Positions 41,783 to 49,611 of a stretch of 64,000 nt of DNA are shown one piece after another. The stretch is from Nodosilinea sp. PGN35. GTDB taxonomy: Bacteria > Cyanobacteriota > Cyanobacteriia > Phormidesmidales > Phormidesmidaceae. Below the pieces are notes generated by a model. That model searched no databases, was not told the DNA's origin, and saw only the letters and a list, made by a program, of their open reading frames with translations. Position 1 is the first letter of the stretch; every line of letters starts with the position of its first letter. Where the stretch lies: contig NZ_JAQKQJ010000010.1 in assembly GCF_029109325.1 (NCBI RefSeq), forward strand, positions 1,116,001 through 1,180,000. Direction: 5' to 3'. A program made the position numbers and the translations under genes.

Positions 41783-42493
41783 CTACAGGTGGTGGCGAAA
41801 AAACTGCATCAGTCTTTCCCAGCTGTCGGCGGCGGCGGCGGCATTGTAGCTGGCCCGCTCGTGGCAAAAAAAGCCGTGGTCGGCCTCGGGGTAAACCGTC
41901 AGGCTGTAGGCTTTGCCCAGGGCCGCAAAGCGGGCTTCGATCTGCTGAATGCGATCGCGCCCAATAAACGGGTCTTGACCGCCAAAGAACAGCGCCACCG
42001 GCACGGTAATGTCGCTCACCGCCTCGATCCACTCGTCTAGAACCATGCCGTAGAACGGGGCGGCGGCGGCGATCGCCGCCGAAAACCGGCAGGCCGCCAA
42101 AAAGCTCAGCCCGCCCCCCAGGCAAAAGCCGGTGACGCCAAGGCGGTCGGGCGCGATTCCCGGCGCTGCCTTGAGGAAGGCGATCGCCGCCTCTAGATCA
42201 CGTTCTACGGGTTGGCCAAAATCTAGCCGCCCCATGGTTGCCATGGCGGTGGCTACCTGGTCATAACCAAAGGTGTGGGTACCGGGTTCACGGTAGTAGA
42301 GGTCTGGGGCCAGCACCCCATAGCCCTGCTGGGCAATGCGCCGGGCCACCTCGCGAATGTGGGAGGTGAGGCCGAAGGCTTCCATCAGCAGCAGTACCCC
42401 AGGCCGGGGCGCGGCTGGCGGCGGCGGACACCAGTAGGCGGGCATCAGACCGTCGGCGGTGGGGATGGTCACGGTGATGGGGGCAATGGCCAT
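41783..42493 (-). CDS. Dienelactone hydrolase family protein
   Basis: 236-aa alpha/beta hydrolase. The nucleophile is Cys in GVTGFCLGGGLSFLAA, the Asp is in FFGGQDPFIG and the His in YPEADHGFFCHERASYN, a complete Cys-Asp-His triad as in dienelactone hydrolases. No signal peptide is present. It is convergent with the YCII gene and runs in the same direction as the AraC regulator gene upstream, 102 bases away, so it may be its target. Confidence 0.9.
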   Translation of the reverse strand: MAIAPITVTIPTADGLMPAYWCPPPPAAPRPGVLLLMEAFGLTSHIREVARRIAQQGYGVLAPDLYYREPGTHTFGYDQVATAMATMGRLDFGQPVERDLEAAIAFLKAAPGIAPDRLGVTGFCLGGGLSFLAACRFSAAIAAAAPFYGMVLDEWIEAVSDITVPVALFFGGQDPFIGRDRIQQIEARFAALGKAYSLTVYPEADHGFFCHERASYNAAAAADSWERLMQFFRHHL

Positions 42494-42595
42494 GGCTATT
42501 TTCCTCGCAAATGCTGTTGCCAGCCTAGAAATTGGGCTGGCCCAGGGGCTAGAAAAAACCTGCCCGCCTTTAGAAAAATCCTGCGGTTGGGCCAG

Positions 42596-43504
42596 CTACT
42601 GCCATTGACGAAACTGGGCGGGGGTGACGTTGGTGAAGCGTTTGAAGCACCGGGTCAGATGGCTTTGATCGCAAAAGCCGACCCTCTGGGCAATGGCGGC
42701 CAGGCTCAGGGGGCTGTGGCGCAGCAGCACCTCGGCCTGCTCTACCCGCTGTTTGAGGATGTACTGGCGGGGAGAAAGGCCCTCGCTCGCCTTAAAGAGG
42801 CGGGCAAAGTAGGCGGGGCTCACCTGGGCGATCGCCGCCAGCTCCACCAGCCTCAGATCGTGGCTCAGGTGGGCGGCAATGTAGTCTTTAACCTGCCCCA
42901 GCCGGGCCGCAGACAGGCCCCCCGCGCAGCTCGACCGTGGGGGCTGGGTGGTGCAGTAGTGGCGCAGCAGGTGAACGGCCAAGGCCGTGGTCAGACTATC
43001 GACCAGCAGCTGTCCGCCCCAGCCGCCCGCCTCGACTTCGGCCGTTAAGGTAGACACAATGGTCTGCACCAGGGGGTCAGGCCCGGTCATAAAGCGAGGC
43101 ACTAGCTCAATGCGATCGGGGTCTACCCAGTCTTGACCCACCTGCTGGAGCACCTCGGGCTCCAGGGCCAGCACCGCAAAGCGAGCCTCCCGGTTCCAGC
43201 TACAGCGGTGGGCCACCCCGGCGGGAATCATAGCCAGATCGCCCGCCTGGCGCTGTTCGCTCTGCCGTTTGCCGTCTAGCCAGCGATCGCCCGCCGCGCA
43301 GCGACCCGCCCCATCGGGCAGACCCAGGGCAATGGCGTGGAGCCGATGCCGATGCTCCGCCGTCGCAAAGGGAGGCTGCTGGTACAGCTCCAGATGGGTG
43401 TTGCGCCAGCCCGCACTGGAGCAGACCGCTGGCCTGGGCAGCAGCAGTCGAGCCGCATCGGCCTCGCGATGGTCGAGCACAAGACTAGAGGCTGACCCTG
43501 TCAT
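42596..43504 (-). CDS. AraC-family transcriptional regulator
   Basis: 302 aa. Residues 1-180 form a cupin-like sensor (HRHRLHAIALGLPDGAG, AGDLAMIPAGVAHRCSW). Residues 205-302 form the double helix-turn-helix DNA-binding domain, with LVELAAIAQVSPAYFARLFKASEGLSPRQYILKQRVEQA and LSLAAIAQRVGFCDQSHLTRCFKRFTNVTPAQFR. The neighbouring dienelactone hydrolase gene is a plausible regulated gene. Confidence 0.92.
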   Translation of the reverse strand: MTGSASSLVLDHREADAARLLLPRPAVCSSAGWRNTHLELYQQPPFATAEHRHRLHAIALGLPDGAGRCAAGDRWLDGKRQSEQRQAGDLAMIPAGVAHRCSWNREARFAVLALEPEVLQQVGQDWVDPDRIELVPRFMTGPDPLVQTIVSTLTAEVEAGGWGGQLLVDSLTTALAVHLLRHYCTTQPPRSSCAGGLSAARLGQVKDYIAAHLSHDLRLVELAAIAQVSPAYFARLFKASEGLSPRQYILKQRVEQAEVLLRHSPLSLAAIAQRVGFCDQSHLTRCFKRFTNVTPAQFRQWQ

Positions 43505-43814
43505 ACCCTACCGGCAGAAACAGTTCGTTTCTGGGACGAACATCTGGGATCGCAGGACGATCTAGCCGTCCCCGTTCGCCCATTATAGGGGCCGCTCCCT
43601 GGAGAGGTCGCCCACTACAGGGGGCGATCTGGGCCTGGTAGGGTCGCAGGAAATGAAGGCTATCCAGCAAAATTCGGTACAGGTTTGAGTTGGCCGCAGC
43701 GGCGTGGTAGACAACGCTGGCCACCACCCCGGCCTGCTCCGGCAGGGGCTCAGGCAGCTGATCGACAAAGACCTGCTGCGCGTCAAGGAAGTCTGAATCT
43801 AGCAGGCGCAGCAC
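43485..43814 (-). pseudogene. Fragment of an unknown gene
   Basis: The frame has coding-like sequence from about 43881 down (DIPASLVLRLLDSDFLDAQQVFVDQLPEPLPEQAGVVASVVYHAAAANSNLYRILLDSLHFLRPYQAQIAP). A stop lies upstream and no ATG is available, only a GTG at 43814. The last 40 residues come from palindromic spacer sequence and do not look like protein. It overlaps the AraC start by 20 bases. It is probably a decayed gene missing its 5' end and true 3' end. Confidence 0.4.
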
Positions 43815-43891
43815 CAGGCTGGCGGGAATATCTTCCCCAACCAGGCTGGCTACCGCTGTAACAAACTTGAACTCAAAAATTTAAACAAAAA

Positions 43892-43913
43892 AATCGGCGA
43901 TACACCGCCGATT
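43892..43913 (-). terminator. Intrinsic terminator of the BON gene
   Basis: Read on the minus strand, AATCGGCG-gtgtat-CGCCGATT is followed by a run of T (TTTTTTTG). The 8-bp stem and T run, 31 bases after the BON gene stop, make a classical Rho-independent terminator. Confidence 0.85.
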
Positions 43914-43943
43914 GAAGAGGTCATCTACCCATTGATCGCTAAA

Positions 43944-44405
43944 TTAGCGCTTGAGCCCTAGGTCGTAGGACACTTCATGTACCCCAGGAATCGCCTTAAC
44001 ATCGTTGACGATGGCCTGGGCAGTGGAGCGGTCGTCTACTTTACCCGATAGACGCACTGAGCCGTTAGACACGCTCACCTTAAGCTCTTTGGGAACGGTG
44101 CCTTTGACGCGATCGGTAATGTCTTGATCGCCCAGGGGGGTGCCTTTGACATCGGCGTACTCGATGCCCTGGTACTGGTTTTCGTTGGGTGTAGTCTGGA
44201 GCCTTTCGTTGAGCTGTTGCTGGTCTTTAGTCAATACGTCGCCATTGACCGCACCGGCCAGGGCGGGCTGAGAGAGTCCACCGAGCCCGATCGCCAGACA
44301 GGTGAGCGCAACCAGGCTGGCCTGGCCCACTTTGGGCAGGCGCACTACCAGCAGGGCGGCCCCTAGACCGGCAACTACTATTCCAACTTCTAAAGCAGTC
44401 AACAT
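43944..44405 (-). CDS. BON-domain protein with N-terminal membrane or signal region
   Basis: 153 aa from the ATG at 44405 (MLTALEVGIVVAGLGAALLVVRLP). Two hydrophobic stretches (residues 5-20 and 28-50, ending SQPALAGAV) suggest an anchored or exported protein. Residues 90-150 are a BON domain: DITDRVKGTVPKELKVSVSNGSVRLSGKVDDRSTAQAIVNDVKAIPGVHEVSYDLGL, with the conserved GxVxLxGxV. BON domains attach to phospholipid membranes, and OsmY-type proteins protect the envelope during osmotic stress. Confidence 0.85.
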   Translation of the reverse strand: MLTALEVGIVVAGLGAALLVVRLPKVGQASLVALTCLAIGLGGLSQPALAGAVNGDVLTKDQQQLNERLQTTPNENQYQGIEYADVKGTPLGDQDITDRVKGTVPKELKVSVSNGSVRLSGKVDDRSTAQAIVNDVKAIPGVHEVSYDLGLKR

Positions 44406-44912
44406 GAGCTTACTCCAATAACAAATAGGCAGGCGGGGCTGCAATGCGCGCCTCACCAGCAGTGATCAGTAGTGTAGACAACCAAATTGGTCGGGGTATC
44501 TGCCAGCAGCTATAGACCGACTGCGCCCGTAGACATAATTTGCTGCCCTGCCCTGTTGCTGCTGTCCCCAAGGGCTTGGCGGATTCAGACCTACTCGGTG
44601 CCCAATCGCCAGTAGCTGATGGATAGGTCAGTATTTTTTTGGCTGAACACTAGCTTGAGGGCCGATCGACCAATTTACCCCGAACAATGCTGTCACCGTG
44701 GAAACGTTAGTTTACACTTGCGGGCCTGTCTTATCTACCCAACAGTAGACACAGATTGTTGAATTCATTTTTACGGTGAAAACAGGTTGAGCAGAGTCAA
44801 ATCCTCACCCGGTCTGACTTAGCTTTTTTGAGGGCGTTCGCTACTTTAGTTTGCCCCCCAACCGACTCTGTAATTTTTTCTTTTCTGCAATTTTTTCTTT
44901 GAGGAGATGACT
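44406..44912. other. Promoter region between divergent BON and holin-like genes, with a repeat end
   Basis: In 507 bases no gene is seen. A remnant of the CTAG element family is at about 44627-44653 (GTCAGTATTTTTTTGGCTGA ending CACTAG). The region toward 44913 is AT-rich and contains GAGGAG at 44901-44906 as the ribosome site for the ATG at 44913. Confidence 0.5.
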
Positions 44913-45326
44913 ATGTGGAGTATTTTATTGTCTGGATTGGCTACGGCACTCAGCCTGCTGGTCGTTGATCTAGTCGTGCCGGGCGTCACCATCACGACTC
45001 TGACGGCGGCGGCGGTGGCGGCGGTGGCGGTGGGGCTCGTCAACGCGTTTGTTAAGCCGGTTCTGCAAACCCTGACGCTGCCCATCAACGCCCTCAGCCT
45101 AGGGGCCTTTTCCTTTGTTTTGAATGGCCTTTGCCTCTGGCTAGCCTCCCTGGCGGTACCGGGCTTCTACGTCACGGGCATTATTGGCTTTTTGCTGGGG
45201 CCGGTGGTGCTCTCCACCGTTAACACGTTTATCGGCAACTACTTCGACAAAAAGGCTCCGGCCTTTCTCAAGGACGGTTCCCAGGTGGGCTCTGACCTCA
45301 GCACCGACCGCTCGTCGTCGCTCTAG
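44913..45326 (+). CDS. Phage-holin-4-like small membrane protein
   Basis: 137 aa from the ATG at 44913; the ATG at 44907 touches the ribosome site and is less likely. Four hydrophobic helices (LLSGLATALSLLVVDLVVPGV, LTAAAVAAVAVGLVNAFVKPVLQTL, INALSLGAFSFVLNGLCLWLASLAVPGFYV, IIGFLLGPVVLSTVNTFIGNYF) match the cyanobacterial and actinobacterial membrane proteins annotated as phage holin family 4. They are not prophage genes as a rule and are often stress-induced. Confidence 0.82.
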   Translation: MWSILLSGLATALSLLVVDLVVPGVTITTLTAAAVAAVAVGLVNAFVKPVLQTLTLPINALSLGAFSFVLNGLCLWLASLAVPGFYVTGIIGFLLGPVVLSTVNTFIGNYFDKKAPAFLKDGSQVGSDLSTDRSSSL

Positions 45327-45492
45327 GGGTCGGCGCTAGGCCGGTCCCCTGGATGGCCCAGCTGCGATTGAGCCAGTCGCCGTTGAGCTTGCGACTTCAA
45401 ACAGCCCGCCTGAGCCCTGCGAATTTTAACCGGGCGGGCTGTCTCTCCCCTTGGCCCACGATTTTGTCTAACGGAATTGATCAGGTACAGCC

Positions 45493-46191
45493 ATGGAAAA
45501 CTCCATCAGCACCCAGTCCTCCCAGGAAAACTCAGCTGCCTCAGCAAACAACCTAGAGCAGTGGGCGTCGATTATTGGCGGTAGCGCACTTGTGCTCAGC
45601 GGTCTCAAGCAGCGATCGCTGCGGGGCGTCTTGATGGCCGCCACGGGCGGCGGGCTGGTGTATCAGGGTGCCCGCAAGAAAAGCACCCTCAAGCAGGTCG
45701 GCGATGCCGTGGGGCTGGATCGCGCCATTCGGGTCGAAAAGACGGTGACGATCAACCGCCCGGCGGCAGAGCTGTACGGCATTTGGCGTCAGTTCGACAA
45801 TCTGCCCCGCTTCATGCACCACCTCAAGTCGGTCGAGGTAAAGGACGATCGCTACTCCCACTGGGTGCTCAATGCGCCCCTGGGGCAGCACATCGAGTGG
45901 GATGCGGCCATTGTCAACGACCAGCCCAACCACCTGATCGCCTGGACATCGGTGGAGGAGGCCGAGATCGATCACTCGGGATTTGTGAGGTTTAAGGCCG
46001 CTGGCGATCGCGGCACCGAGGTCAAAGTGGTGATGGAGTACGAGCCGCCGGGGGGCACCATGGCGGCTGCGATCGCCAAGCTGTTTGGCGAAGAACCCGA
46101 GCAGCAGATTGGCTCCGATCTGACCCGCTTTAAGCAGCTGATGGAAACCGGCGAAATTGCCACCACCGACGGTCAGCCCAAGGGCGCTTGA
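45493..46191 (+). CDS. SRPBCC-family (polyketide cyclase/lipid transport-like) protein
   Basis: 232 aa. Residues 20-65 are a DUF2892-like segment with two short hydrophobic stretches (WASIIGGSALVLSGLKQRSLRGVLMAATGGGLVYQG). From residue 78 the START-like SRPBCC domain begins (RVEKTVTINRPAAELYGIWRQFDNLPRFMHHLKSVEVKDD), continues through WDAAIVNDQPNHLIAWTSVEEAEIDHSGFVRF, and ends in a helix GSDLTRFKQLMETGEI. It probably binds a hydrophobic ligand at the membrane. It lies in a cluster of stress-type genes. Confidence 0.87.
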   Translation: MENSISTQSSQENSAASANNLEQWASIIGGSALVLSGLKQRSLRGVLMAATGGGLVYQGARKKSTLKQVGDAVGLDRAIRVEKTVTINRPAAELYGIWRQFDNLPRFMHHLKSVEVKDDRYSHWVLNAPLGQHIEWDAAIVNDQPNHLIAWTSVEEAEIDHSGFVRFKAAGDRGTEVKVVMEYEPPGGTMAAAIAKLFGEEPEQQIGSDLTRFKQLMETGEIATTDGQPKGA

Positions 46192-46227
46192 AGCCTTGAC
46201 GACGACCACTGGGCCAGAGCGTTGGAA

Positions 46228-46326
46228 AGACTTCCCGGAAAGCAAACCCAGCATTATCCATCGGCTGTAGCTGCCGTAGGGTGGGCCCTGCCCACCGGGG
46301 GCAACTGCTGCTCAAAAGTCGTCCTC
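46228..46326. repeat. Diverged member of the GTAGGGTGGGC repeat family
   Basis: The core GCCGTAGGGTGGGCCCTGCCC (written to 20 bases: CCGTAGGGTGGGCCCTGCCC) is present at about 46272-46292. The ends (GACTTCCCGGAAAG on the left, AAAAGTCGTCC on the right) are weakly inverted versions of those of the copies at 36341 and 48587. The limits are approximate. Confidence 0.45.
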
Positions 46327-46377
46327 GCCGAGGCTCGCCACCGTCTCCAGACAGTAAACATTCTTTGTGACAGCCCT

Positions 46378-46797
46378 ATGAACTATCTTTTTTCTGCTCT
46401 GCGTACATCCCTGAGCGTCGTCAAAGCCGTAGCCACTGGTCTAGGCCAACTGCTTGTGCTGGGTGCTTTGGCGGGGGTTCTCTGGGGCAGTACCCTCGGG
46501 GTCTCCCCAGCTTACGCCGCCAACCCCGGCGCTAAGCCCAATGAGGCAGGCCCGGTTCGCCAGAGCTACAACCCCATCAGCCAAGAAAACTTTAGCGGCG
46601 GAGTCGATCGCGCCGCCGCTGAGCGCAACCTGGGGCACAGCCCCAGCGCCCCCGAACCCGAAACCGGCCTGGTTGACGCCCTCAAAAATCTGCTGCCCGG
46701 TTCTGAGTCGGGGGCGGCTCCGGCCTCGCCCCGCAGCGACATTCAGCCCGAAAAAAATCCCACCCTAGAGCGCTACGGCAATAGCAATCAAAACTAA
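46378..46797 (+). CDS. Exported low-temperature-induced-type protein
   Basis: 139 aa from the ATG at 46378 (MNYLFSALRTSLSVVK). The signal peptide has a hydrophobic core LGQLLVLGALAGVLWGSTLGV and a cleavage site SPAYA-A near residue 48. The mature part is hydrophilic, rich in Pro, Asn, Gly and Ser, with motifs RQSYNPISQENFSGGVDRAAAERNLG and VDALKNLLPG that recall cyanobacterial low-temperature-induced proteins. A CTAG element follows 4 bases after the stop. Confidence 0.75.
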   Translation: MNYLFSALRTSLSVVKAVATGLGQLLVLGALAGVLWGSTLGVSPAYAANPGAKPNEAGPVRQSYNPISQENFSGGVDRAAAERNLGHSPSAPEPETGLVDALKNLLPGSESGAAPASPRSDIQPEKNPTLERYGNSNQN

Positions 46798-46801
46798 GTC
46801 C

Positions 46802-46946
46802 CTAGTAAATTGCCAAGCTAAAGATGACGGGTCAGTGGGGTATACGGTTCAAGGTTTCAGGTTCAAGGCGAGCCGTAGACCGTATACCTTGCACCCTGCA
46901 CCCAGAACGGCTGGCCCCTGTCAAAATCAGCTTGGTCAAGTACTAG
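46802..46946. repeat. CTAG-ended inverted-repeat element, type 2, copy 2
   Basis: 145 bp, starting CTAGTAAATTGCCAAGCT and ending AGCTTGGTCAAGTACTAG. Apart from a few substitutions and two single-base indels it is the reverse complement of the element at 40384-40528. The identical length and near identity mean the two copies separated recently. It fills the gap between the exported-protein gene and the dehydrogenase gene. Confidence 0.87.
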
Positions 46947-47005
46947 TGCTAAGTCCCTAATGCAACTTCACGCTCAACTTAAAGCCCTACCTCAGGAGAA
47001 CTGTG

Positions 47006-48187
47006 ATGAAAGCTGTTTGCTGGCATGGCACCCACGATGTCCGCGTCGATACCGTGCCTGACCCCAAACTTTTAAACCCCCGCGACGCCATTGTCAGGGT
47101 GACTTCGACCGCCATCTGCGGTTCCGATCTGCACCTCTACGACGGCTTCATTCCCACCATGCAGTCGGGGGATATTTTGGGCCACGAGTTCATGGGGGAA
47201 GTGGTCGAAACCGGGCCGGGGGTGAGTAACCTCAAGCCGGGCGATCGCGTGGTGGTGCCCTTCACCATCTCCTGCGGCGGCTGCTTTTTCTGCGAGCGTG
47301 ACCTGTGGTCGCTGTGCGACAACTCCAACCCCAACGCCTGGATGGCGGAGAAATTCTACGGCCACTCGCCCTCGGGTCTGTTTGGCTACTCCCACCTGAT
47401 GGGGGGCTACGCCGGGGGCCAGGCCGAGTACGTGCGGGTGCCCTTTGCCGACGTCGGCCCCCTCAAGGTACCCGAGGGCCTCAGCGATGAGCAGGTGCTG
47501 TTTCTCACCGACATCTTTCCCACCGGCTATATGGCGGCAGAAAACTGCGACATTCAGCCCGGTGAAATAGTGGCGGTGTGGGGCTGCGGCCCGGTGGGGC
47601 AGTTCGCCATTCGCAGCGCCCTGATGCTGGGGGCCGAGCGGGTAATTGCCATCGATCGCATCCCCGAGCGGCTGGCGCTGGCCCAGGCGGGCGGGGCCGA
47701 AATTCTCAACTACGAGGAGCTTGACCCCGGCGAAGCGCTCAAAGAGATGACCGGGGGACGCGGCCCCGACTGCTGCATCGACGCCGTGGGCATGGAGGCC
47801 CACGGCACCGGCCCCATGGCCCTCTACGACACCGTCAAGCAGGCGGTGCGGATGGAGACCGGGCGGCCCCAGGTGCTGCGGCAGGCGATCGCGGCCTGTC
47901 GCAAGGGGGGCAAGGTCTCGGTGCCCGGCGTCTACGGCGGGTTTATCGACAAGATGCCCATGGGGGCCTTTGTCAACAAAGGGCTGACCATGCGATCGGG
48001 CCAAACCCACGTCCACAAGTACCTCAAACCGCTGCTGGAGCGGGTTCAGCGGGGCGATATTGACCCCTCCTTTTTAATTACCCACAAACTGCCCCTCGAC
48101 GAAGCGCCCCGCGCCTACAAGATCTTCCGCGACAAAGAAGATAACTGCATCAAAGTGGTGCTCAAACCCTTTGCCGCCGCCGCGTAG
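47006..48187 (+). CDS. Zinc-dependent alcohol dehydrogenase (formaldehyde-dehydrogenase-like)
   Basis: 393 aa from the ATG at 47006, with AGGAG at 46994-46998. The catalytic zinc ligands are Cys in [13 protein letters not shown] and His-Glu in GHEFMG. The structural zinc has four Cys in [16 protein letters not shown]. The Rossmann motif is [28 protein letters not shown]. The long insertion and the segment [28 protein letters not shown] place it among the 390-aa glutathione-independent formaldehyde dehydrogenase-like enzymes common in stress gene clusters. The aldehyde or alcohol used is not known. Confidence 0.92.
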   Translation: MKAVCWHGTHDVRVDTVPDPKLLNPRDAIVRVTSTAICGSDLHLYDGFIPTMQSGDILGHEFMGEVVETGPGVSNLKPGDRVVVPFTISCGGCFFCERDLWSLCDNSNPNAWMAEKFYGHSPSGLFGYSHLMGGYAGGQAEYVRVPFADVGPLKVPEGLSDEQVLFLTDIFPTGYMAAENCDIQPGEIVAVWGCGPVGQFAIRSALMLGAERVIAIDRIPERLALAQAGGAEILNYEELDPGEALKEMTGGRGPDCCIDAVGMEAHGTGPMALYDTVKQAVRMETGRPQVLRQAIAACRKGGKVSVPGVYGGFIDKMPMGAFVNKGLTMRSGQTHVHKYLKPLLERVQRGDIDPSFLITHKLPLDEAPRAYKIFRDKEDNCIKVVLKPFAAAA

Positions 48188-48237
48188 CGGGGCACGGGCC
48201 TCTTTTCCCTTTCCCAAGCCCCCAAGGAGACAGTTCT

Positions 48238-48498
48238 ATGGCCACCGATCAGTCCCGTGAAGCCGCCCGTGAAGCCGATCGCCCAGCGGAGGAGGTTGCC
48301 GACAACCCCGGCGCTCGCACGGTAGCACTCCACCAAAACCCAGAAATCTCTAAGGAAGAAGCGCGCAACGCCAGCGAGGGCAAAGGCCCCAACGCCGCTG
48401 GCGGCGGTTTCCCCTCCACGGTAGAAGACCACGTACCCAGCAGTTCTGACCCGGAGGCAACGGATTTACCCACCGCCAATTCGCCCCACACAGATTAG
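48238..48498 (+). CDS. Small hydrophilic, disordered protein
   Basis: 86 aa, with AAGGAG nine bases before the ATG and only 50 bases after the dehydrogenase gene. The sequence is rich in Ala, Glu, Asp, Ser and Pro (MATDQSREAAREADRPAEEV), has no hydrophobic core and resembles hydrophilin or plant LEA-like stress proteins. It shares its character, not its sequence, with the small protein at 26847. Co-transcription with the dehydrogenase is likely. Confidence 0.72.
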   Translation: MATDQSREAAREADRPAEEVADNPGARTVALHQNPEISKEEARNASEGKGPNAAGGGFPSTVEDHVPSSSDPEATDLPTANSPHTD

Positions 48499-48586
48499 GG
48501 GGTTGCCTGGGCGCAGATGGCTGGGGTTGGAGGAAAGGTAAAAGGTGAAAGATGGGTGGATTGGGGTGGTGGTGGAACTGTGTACT

Positions 48587-48693
48587 CAGGAGATTTTTGG
48601 GAAACAAGATCCCGGCTCTAGTCCGGCGACTGTAACCACCGTAGGGTGGGCGCTGCCTACCATCAGGGAGAAAGCTTTTCAGAAGTCGCCTTA
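48587..48693. repeat. MITE-like element, GTAGGGTGGGC family, second full copy
   Basis: Aligned with 36341-36446: left end CAGGAGATTTTTGGGAAA, then CCGGCGACTGTAACCACCGT, the core GTAGGGTGGGCGCTGCCTAC and the right end AGAAAGCTTTTCAGAAGTCG. The terminal inverted repeat is imperfect, about 15 bp. It occupies the gap after the small hydrophilic gene. Confidence 0.72.
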
Positions 48694-48810
48694 AAGCCTG
48701 GAGTGCAGTTTGTATTTAAACCCCTAGCTTCGGCCATCACCCCCCTTTGAGAGATAAGAAAACCGCCCCCGGTTGGCACATTGAAGTATAGAGTTCAACG
48801 GTGATTTTCC

Positions 48811-49041
48811 ATGGCTACAAAATCTAAATCTCAGTCCGTGGTCAGCGATCTTGAGTACGATTGGCTGACGGTTATGCAAAACAAAGCTGAAGCGCTGCAA
48901 GCCTACGACAAATACATTGAAGACGCTCGCAAGGCCAACTCTGAGGAATGCGTTGAGCTGTTCAATCGGCTCAAGCAGACCGAGAGCGAACAAGTTCAAG
49001 AAATTCGTCAGCATCTGACCAAAACCATGGCTGCTAGCTAG
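48811..49041 (+). CDS. Small conserved helical protein
   Basis: 76 aa, soluble and mostly helical: VSDLEYDWLTVMQNKAEALQAYDKYIEDARKANSEECVELFNRLKQTESEQVQEIRQHL. It looks like a short helical hairpin or ferritin-like half. Similar small proteins occur in other cyanobacteria; no function is assigned. The spacing before the ATG lacks a strong ribosome site. Confidence 0.7.
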   Translation: MATKSKSQSVVSDLEYDWLTVMQNKAEALQAYDKYIEDARKANSEECVELFNRLKQTESEQVQEIRQHLTKTMAAS

Positions 49042-49611
49042 GCAGTGCGATCGGCTGCGTAACGTCAGTCAATCCTGTATTGACCCCCTTTTACCCGTGG
49101 GTAGGAGGGGGTTTAGGTTAAGGTTTACGGGTCGGCCTTGACCGCAAACCTTAGACCAATTTGATCAGTAGATCGCTACCTGTGTTTGTAGGATGGGTTA
49201 GCAAAGCGTAACCCATGCGGATGTGGGTTTACTGCCTTTGGCAAGGCTTCGCCAACGTTTCTCAACCGCAACCTACATCGGGTGCATCCCACTTGTGTGA
49301 ATTTGCCACTTTGACGGCAAGCGAACCCGTCATTCCCGTGTAGACGAGAATCTACGTTGGACGGCTACTCCCAGATAGATTCCCCCCTTCGTGGGAATGA
49401 CGTAGACCCTTGCAAAGGTAGAATACACTCCCTATATCTGGTCATTTTACCTATGGCAATCTACTTAACTAATCTACGTTTTAGAGATTTGTCCGGTTGT
49501 GTCGCTCAACCATAGTTAAGCCAATCTATTTCTAAAGATAGGTCGGTTTTTGGGGTGGATTACTTACTATCAATTCATCATCACAACGGATCAACATTCT
49601 GCTGGCATTCT
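49042..49611. repeat. Repeat-rich intergenic region before the CrtO-like gene
   Basis: The 570 bases contain three palindromic units. At 49193-49216 ATGGGTTA pairs with TAACCCAT (the GGATGGGTTAGCAAAGCG type repeat). At 49128-49165 AAGGTTTACGG and GCAAACCTT form a loose stem. At 49329-49401 an element has ends GTCATTCCC and GGGAATGAC, a 9-bp exact inverted repeat. The rest, down to the ATG at 49612, is AT-rich and probably contains the promoter. Confidence 0.55.

Noticed and set aside
43269..43565. Plus-strand frame opposite the AraC regulator start
   Set aside because: It is an antisense shadow with low-complexity Ser/Arg composition.
44907..45326. Holin-like gene as evidence of a prophage
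   Set aside because: No other phage gene is nearby, and this family is a common chromosomal membrane protein in cyanobacteria.
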